Assembly (NCBI RefSeq): GCF_050337105.1
Contig: NZ_JAKJSQ010000073.1
Span: forward strand, 1-17,367
Length of the DNA: 17,367 bases
Reading direction: 5' to 3'
Origin: Aliivibrio_A kagoshimensis
GTDB taxonomy: Bacteria; Pseudomonadota; Gammaproteobacteria; Enterobacterales; Vibrionaceae
Each line of letters starts with the position of its first letter. Within the stretch, counting starts at the first letter, position 1. Positions 13,387 through 17,367 of the stretch are shown one piece after another. Made by a program: the position numbers and the translations under genes. Below the pieces are notes generated by a model. The model worked only from the letters and a program-made list of their open reading frames with translations, made no database searches and had not been told where the DNA came from.

Positions 13387-15744
13387 TCAACTATGACTGC
13401 TCAGCGCCTCTGACTGAATGGGGTCTTCACCCTGCTGTTGTTTTTTAAACCTCAACAGCCTAAGTGCATTCAATGTGACTAATGCCGTTGCTCCACTGTC
13501 AGCTAAAACGGCGACCCATAAGCCAGTAAAACCGAATAACGTCGTGACTAAAAAGACCGCTTTTAGTCCAAGTGCTATGGTGATGTTCTGTCTAATTATG
13601 CCGAGCGTCGAACGTGAGAGTGCAATCATTGTAGGTAACTCTGCCACTCTATTGTGCGTTAATGCAGCATCTGCTGTTTCAAGCGCAACATCTGAACCGC
13701 CTCCCATCGCAATGCCAATCAATGCAGATTTCATCGCCGGAGCATCGTTAATGCCATCACCAACCATTGCCACCTCATTTGTCTGTGACTCTGATTCAAT
13801 GGCTTTGACTTTGTCAATCGGCAACAGCTCTGCACGATATTCAATACCAATCTCTTTGGCTATCGCTTTTGCTGCACGTTCATTATCTCCAGTTAACATA
13901 ACAGAACGAACACCCAACTGCTTTAGTTGTTCAACCGCTATGGCAGCATCTTCTCTTAGTTCATCTCTCCAAGCCAAAATCCCAACCAGACGTTGGTCGG
14001 CGGTGACCACCACCACGGTTTTACCTTGAGATTCCAACTCTTTTACTTGCTGGCTCTGAGACCATTCTAGTTCAACATCAGAATGTTTTGGTGCCAATAT
14101 TGAAATTAATTGCTGTTTATAAACGCCACTGACCCCTCGACCAACTAATGCTTGCCTCTGTTCAGCTTCAGTAACAACAATACCTTGCTGTTCAGCTCGG
14201 ATAACGACCGCTTTTGCTAATGGGTGGCTTGAGCCAACCTCAACAGAAGCGGCTAGCTCCAGTAATGTACTTTCACTATCTACAAGTGTCTCATCACTGA
14301 CAATAATATCGGTTAATTCAGGTTTACCTTTGGTTAACGTTCCCGTTTTATCAAATGCAACCACAGTCACTCTGCCAAGCTGCTCTAGTGCTGCTCCACC
14401 TTTGATCAATGCACCATGTTTTGCCGCTGCTGCTAAGCCTGAAGTAATCGCCGCCGGAGTAGAAATCACTAACGCACAGGGACACGCGATTAATAACAGT
14501 GTCAAACCTCGGTATATCCACGTATCCCACTGCCCAGAAAACAATAATGGTGGCGTCACAATCACCAATAAAGCAAATAGCATCATCACAGGGGTATACC
14601 AACGACTGAATTTATCCAGAAATCGTTCTAAGGGTGCTTTACGTGATTCCGCTTCTTCAATCAGGTGCAAAATACGATCAATGGCATTCTCTCCCTGTTT
14701 TGAAGTCACTCTAAACGTAATCACACGATCGCTAACCACCGTGCCTGCCATCAGTTTGGCACCCATACTTTTCGAAACGGGTACTGACTCTCCAGTTAAC
14801 GCACTCTCATCAATATCAGCATAATCACTGGTTAATAGGCCGTCTGCCGGTAATCTTGACCCAGGTGCAACCTCAATAATATCTCCTTCAACAAGTTCAG
14901 AGGCATCAACAACACTTCTTGTACCATCACTCTGAATTAACGTTGCTTGTTCAGGGACTAATGCCATTAATGCTTGCACACCACTTCTTGCACGAGATGA
15001 GGCGTACGCTTCTAATTGCTCACCTAACATGAACAACAAAATAACCATGGCGGCTTCGACGGTTTCCCCTAAGTAGATAGCACCGATTGCCGCAACACTC
15101 ATTAAGGTTTCAATTGAGAAAGGGCTGCCATTTCTGGCTAATCGGTACGCTTTATAACTAATTGGAAATAAACCAAAGATTGCGGAGACGGTAAAGGCAA
15201 GCTCTCCAAGTCCTGCGTTGGTTTGTTTAATAACAAGTGATATAACCAGTAGTGTCAATAACAGCAGAAAGTTGATATTTTTTTTAATAAAAGAGGGCTC
15301 TTCCTCGGTACTTTTACTATTTGAAGCGCGTAATGTAAATCCGCTCTCTTTTACTTTTTCAGTCACTTGAGACAGCGCTTTATCGCTATTGGTTGATACG
15401 ATAAGTTTTTCGGTAGCGAACAGCACCCTCACCTCTTCGACCTCAGGGATAGCACTGACGGCTTTTTCAATCTTTTTAGCACAACTCGGGCAGTCCATCC
15501 CACTAACGATCCAGCTTTTGCTAAAAACAAATGGCGTAGCTTTAACCGTTTTGGGGTCCGACTCCCCAGTCTCTTCCTCAACACAACATGCGCTAGAGCC
15601 TCCACTATCCACACTGCAACAATCCTCTTGTGCTGTAAGCGGTTTAATCGACATTATTTTCTTAGTCGCACAGCATGAGCTGCTCGGGTTATGTTTATGA
15701 TCTAGGCCCTGGGTTGTCGAGCCACAACGTTTTTTAGTGCACAT
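13387..15744 (-). CDS. zntA: Zn/Cd/Pb-exporting P1B-type ATPase
   Basis: A 785-residue inner-membrane pump that exports Zn(II), Cd(II) and Pb(II) using ATP. The N-terminal tail is Cys-rich, with three CC pairs (25-26, 43-44, 54-55) plus Cys2 and Cys7. It is followed by a heavy-metal-associated domain with GMDCPSCAKKIE (about 82-93). Core motifs: TGES (318-321), the membrane CPC site (421-423), phosphorylated Asp465 in DKTGTLT, the SSHP loop (about 505-508), GDGINDAP, and the last-helix Asp in LADSGATALVTLNALRLL, the zinc-specific residue of ZntA. It matches E. coli ZntA along its length. ATG 15744 is chosen over a GTG two codons upstream, because AAGGAG lies 5 nt before the ATG and the GTG overlaps it. 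A MerR-family operator lies just upstream. Confidence 0.96.
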   Translation of the reverse strand: MCTKKRCGSTTQGLDHKHNPSSSCCATKKIMSIKPLTAQEDCCSVDSGGSSACCVEEETGESDPKTVKATPFVFSKSWIVSGMDCPSCAKKIEKAVSAIPEVEEVRVLFATEKLIVSTNSDKALSQVTEKVKESGFTLRASNSKSTEEEPSFIKKNINFLLLLTLLVISLVIKQTNAGLGELAFTVSAIFGLFPISYKAYRLARNGSPFSIETLMSVAAIGAIYLGETVEAAMVILLFMLGEQLEAYASSRARSGVQALMALVPEQATLIQSDGTRSVVDASELVEGDIIEVAPGSRLPADGLLTSDYADIDESALTGESVPVSKSMGAKLMAGTVVSDRVITFRVTSKQGENAIDRILHLIEEAESRKAPLERFLDKFSRWYTPVMMLFALLVIVTPPLLFSGQWDTWIYRGLTLLLIACPCALVISTPAAITSGLAAAAKHGALIKGGAALEQLGRVTVVAFDKTGTLTKGKPELTDIIVSDETLVDSESTLLELAASVEVGSSHPLAKAVVIRAEQQGIVVTEAEQRQALVGRGVSGVYKQQLISILAPKHSDVELEWSQSQQVKELESQGKTVVVVTADQRLVGILAWRDELREDAAIAVEQLKQLGVRSVMLTGDNERAAKAIAKEIGIEYRAELLPIDKVKAIESESQTNEVAMVGDGINDAPAMKSALIGIAMGGGSDVALETADAALTHNRVAELPTMIALSRSTLGIIRQNITIALGLKAVFLVTTLFGFTGLWVAVLADSGATALVTLNALRLLRFKKQQQGEDPIQSEALSSHS

Positions 15745-15791
15745 AGTCACTCCTTTGTCTTCATATTATTAACAGTTACGATACTGAAATA

Positions 15792-15823
15792 AGTATAAAG
15801 CTTGGAGTTACCTCCAAGGTCAA
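15792..15823 (-). promoter_or_regulatory. MerR-type metal-responsive promoter of zntA
   Basis: On the minus strand TTGACC (-35, plus 15818-15823) and TATACT (-10, plus 15792-15797) are separated by 20 bp, longer than the usual 17. The spacer carries the perfect dyad CTTGGAG-GTAA-CTCCAAG (15801-15818). This is the classic layout of ZntR/CadR/PbrR-type promoters, where the bound regulator untwists the long spacer when metal is present. The expected start lies about 40 bp before the zntA ATG. Confidence 0.92.
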
Positions 15824-15840
15824 GTCTATTATCACCATTT

Positions 15841-15867
15841 ATAAAAAAAGTGCCTATTAAGGCACTT
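15841..15867 (-). terminator. Rho-independent terminator of the CBS gene
   Basis: AAGTGCCT (15848-15855) pairs with AGGCACTT (15860-15867) around a 4-nt loop. Read on the minus strand the stem is followed by a run of seven Ts (including the base of the stem). It ends the CBS-domain gene and insulates it from the zntA promoter. Confidence 0.88.
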
Positions 15868-15891
15868 CATTAACAGAGTCACGTGGTTTGA

Positions 15892-16308
15892 CTACACTGG
15901 ATGTTTAAAGCAATCTCCAACTGCATTACTAATCGCTCTCAATACATCTCTTCGAGAAATAACACCGACCAGTTTATCATTTACAGTGACGGGATAGAGT
16001 TTAGGTTTTAGATCGATCATCTGTTCTGCCACTGCAATAATCGTATCTTCGGGAGAGACGGTTAATACTTCACTGTTCATACAGTCAGCAACATTATAAG
16101 TATCTTGACAGTAATAGCTCACTTTCAGCATTGCTTGAATCATATCTTGCTCTGAAATGAACCCAACCACTTTATGATTATCATCGATTACAGGACCACC
16201 TGTTTGGCTTGAAGCAACGAGTTTTTCAAGTGCCGCTGTTAATGACATCTTTGCCGTAAATGTCACGGGATGTGCGCGCATATATGCGCTTACTTTTAAT
16301 GTATCCAT
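15892..16308 (-). CDS. Tandem CBS-domain protein
   Basis: A 138-residue cytosolic protein made only of two CBS domains (about 9-65 and 74-130), which normally pair into one Bateman module that binds adenosine nucleotides or similar ligands. Repeat signatures: MRAHPVTFTAKMSLTAALEKL with GGPVIDDNHKVVGFISEQD, then CMNSEVLTVSPEDTIIAVAEQM with LYPVTVNDKLVGVISRRDVL. No effector domain is fused, so it would act on a partner protein. The frame extends to a TTG, but ATG 16308 has GGAGG 5 nt upstream and is chosen. It is a single gene with its own terminator, and an extended inverted repeat lies in its leader. Target and ligand are unknown. Confidence 0.9.
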   Translation of the reverse strand: MDTLKVSAYMRAHPVTFTAKMSLTAALEKLVASSQTGGPVIDDNHKVVGFISEQDMIQAMLKVSYYCQDTYNVADCMNSEVLTVSPEDTIIAVAEQMIDLKPKLYPVTVNDKLVGVISRRDVLRAISNAVGDCFKHPV

Positions 16309-16323
16309 GTCGCCTCCAAACCT

Positions 16324-16378
16324 TTTCAATTTATCTGTGGTTTATGTTACTGGTTTAGTAACTGTTGAAAAATTGAAA
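16324..16378 (-). promoter_or_regulatory. Nested inverted repeats in the CBS gene leader
   Basis: TTTCAATTT (16324-16332) is complementary to AAATTGAAA (16370-16378). Within the 37-bp gap GTTAC (16346-16350) pairs with GTAAC (16358-16362). The repeat ends about 15 bp before the start codon, next to the ribosome site, so it may be an operator or an RNA hairpin acting on translation. Confidence 0.35.
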
Positions 16379-16566
16379 CTCCCTATTACTCTGATAGTTA
16401 AAACCGTCCATATGTAAACCTACAATGGTTCAAACTTAGTCACAATCGAATTGCTTATCATAAGTATAGTTCGTAGTTTAAAAAACAGGCTGTTACATTC
16501 TGTTTTTATCATTTTTAATATAAAGAGTGTTATTCTTGTCGAGAATCTACAAATATTGGAGTGACC
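16379..16566. promoter_or_regulatory. Divergent promoter region before torD
   Basis: AT-rich interval between the CBS and torD genes. TTGGAG is the torD ribosome site. I see no clear TorR box, FNR box or strong -35/-10 pair. Confidence 0.3.
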
Positions 16567-17214
16567 ATGCAAGATCAGATCAATTTCAACCAACAACGCG
16601 CCGAAATATACTGGTGGATATCCAGTTTATTAGCACACGAATTAACGGTTGAACAACTCGAGAGTTATTATAAATCTGATATCCAACAATTTCTTTCTGA
16701 ATTGGGTGAAACACCTGAGCTATCAGCATCAATCACTCAGATTAAAAATAGCATTGCCGCCTTGCAACTCAGAGAAGATGCTCAGTTAGAGCTATCTGCC
16801 GACTTTTGTGGTCTATTCCTTACCACCCCAAAATCAGCGGCGCTCCCATACGCTTCTATGTATAGAGGTGATTCTCAACAGCTTAATGGTCAACCCGCAC
16901 AAGAGATGATGGAGTGGCTTAAAAAATTCGACATCGCTCAAAAGTCAGATTTTAATGAACCGACTGATCACATCGCGATTCAACTCGACTTTTTAGGTAA
17001 CTTAATTCTACTCTCGAACCAAAGTGACGATGAAACAAGCTTTGAGGCATTAATGCAACAACAGTTGCTGTTTATCAATCAGCAACTGTTAAGTTGGGTA
17101 CCTGCATTTTCTCAAGAGTGTGTAGAGCGTGATAGTTTCGGATTTTATGCCTCAATTACTGCATTTTTATTGGCATTTATTGACCTCGATAAACGTTTTC
17201 TATCAGGGGAATAA
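16567..17214 (+). CDS. torD: TorD-family molybdoenzyme maturation chaperone
   Basis: A 215-residue cytosolic all-helical chaperone of the TorD/DmsD/NarJ group. TorD binds apo-TorA, protects its Tat signal, and helps insert the molybdenum cofactor into trimethylamine-N-oxide reductase. Family marks: QRAEIYWWISSLLAHELT near the N-terminus (residues 10-27), LSADFCGLFLTTPKSAALPYASMY in two blocks (about 76-99), and the signature EPTDHIAIQLDFLGNL (131-146). It is slightly longer than E. coli TorD (199). ATG 16567 is chosen over a GTG two codons earlier, because GGAG sits 5 nt before the ATG. No torA, torC or torR gene is in the window, so the partner must be further downstream or elsewhere. A related DmsD-type role is possible, but the YASMYRGD and EPTDHI motifs favour TorD. 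Confidence 0.88.
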   Translation: MQDQINFNQQRAEIYWWISSLLAHELTVEQLESYYKSDIQQFLSELGETPELSASITQIKNSIAALQLREDAQLELSADFCGLFLTTPKSAALPYASMYRGDSQQLNGQPAQEMMEWLKKFDIAQKSDFNEPTDHIAIQLDFLGNLILLSNQSDDETSFEALMQQQLLFINQQLLSWVPAFSQECVERDSFGFYASITAFLLAFIDLDKRFLSGE

Positions 17215-17236
17215 TAAGTTGATATAGGATAAGTTA

Positions 17237-17260
17237 ATCTCATTTTTTATAAGATGAGAT
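17237..17260 (+). terminator. Weak stem-loop after torD
   Basis: ATCTCAT (17237-17243) pairs with ATGAGAT (17254-17260) around a T-rich 10-nt loop. It lies 23 bp after the torD stop but is followed by AAAAG rather than Ts, so it is a poor intrinsic terminator. Confidence 0.3.
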
Positions 17261-17285
17261 AAAAGTTTGATTGTGAGTTGAGTGG

Positions 17286-17322
17286 GTTAATACTAGTATA
17301 GGCGTTAACGCAATCGATTAAC
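17286..17322. repeat. Cluster of palindromes at the right edge
   Basis: GTTAAT (17286-17291) is repeated inverted as ATTAAC (17317-17322). Inside lie two perfect 10-bp palindromes, ATACTAGTAT (17290-17299) and GCGTTAACGC (17302-17311), and an ATCGAT (17313-17318). This may be an operator region for a gene beyond the window. Confidence 0.45.
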
Positions 17323-17367
17323 TATTATACCTATTTCATACTGGTAATTTAAACCGCTGTTTATAAG

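Noticed and set aside
13418..14029. Plus-strand open frame of 203 codons inside zntA
   Set aside because: Antisense to a strongly conserved ATPase; low-complexity Ser/Ala-rich product.

Overview
The window looks like chromosomal DNA from a marine gammaproteobacterium of the Vibrionaceae (Vibrio, Aliivibrio or Photobacterium type). The grounds are moderately AT-rich coding sequence, a uridine phosphorylase and a ZntA pump close to the enteric/vibrio proteins along their whole length, a DUF1887 protein of the V. cholerae VC1899 type, a DUF2947 protein and a TorD chaperone. Four unresolved bases (N at 4376, 10110, 11120 and 11131) show it is draft sequence. No rRNA, tRNA, insertion sequence, integrase or CRISPR array was seen.

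Layout. 28-765 (+): secreted PEP-CTERM protein. 844-1524 (-): Bax-inhibitor-1-like membrane protein. 1716-2063 (+): RidA-family protein. 2112-2642 (-): DEDDh 3'-5' exonuclease. 2736-4238 (-): CHASE-GGDEF diguanylate cyclase. 4239-4525: a divergent control region full of inverted repeats, with a possible 22-codon ORF. 4526-9843 (+): a tight three-gene operon of a membrane-anchored DUF2760 protein, a short divergent Hsp70, and a second Hsp70 fused to a long C-terminal DUF3731-type region. 9844-10214: non-coding. 10215-10493 (+): 92-residue membrane orphan. 10513-10986 (-): DUF2947-like protein. 11240-12394 (+): DUF1887/Card1-like CARF nuclease. 12460-13221 (-): udp. 13387-15744 (-): zntA, under a MerR-type operator/promoter. 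15892-16308 (-): two-CBS-domain protein. 16567-17214 (+): torD.

The most interesting unit is 4526-9843. The genes are joined by a 1-nt TAATG overlap and a 21-bp gap, so they are almost certainly co-expressed. The first product has a transmembrane helix, a VE-rich repeated stalk and a soluble domain. The other two are Hsp70-type ATPases with intact nucleotide-binding motifs but without a recognisable DnaK linker or lid. I infer a membrane-tethered pair of Hsp70-like ATPases whose client and function are unknown; no J-protein or GrpE gene lies beside them.

The other genes are mostly independent housekeeping or signalling units: metal efflux, pyrimidine salvage, c-di-GMP synthesis, enamine/imine detoxification and molybdoenzyme maturation. 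Several convergent pairs are separated by stem-loops. The solitary CARF nuclease with a divergent ligand motif, and the clean metal-responsive promoter of zntA with no regulator in view, are the next most useful observations.
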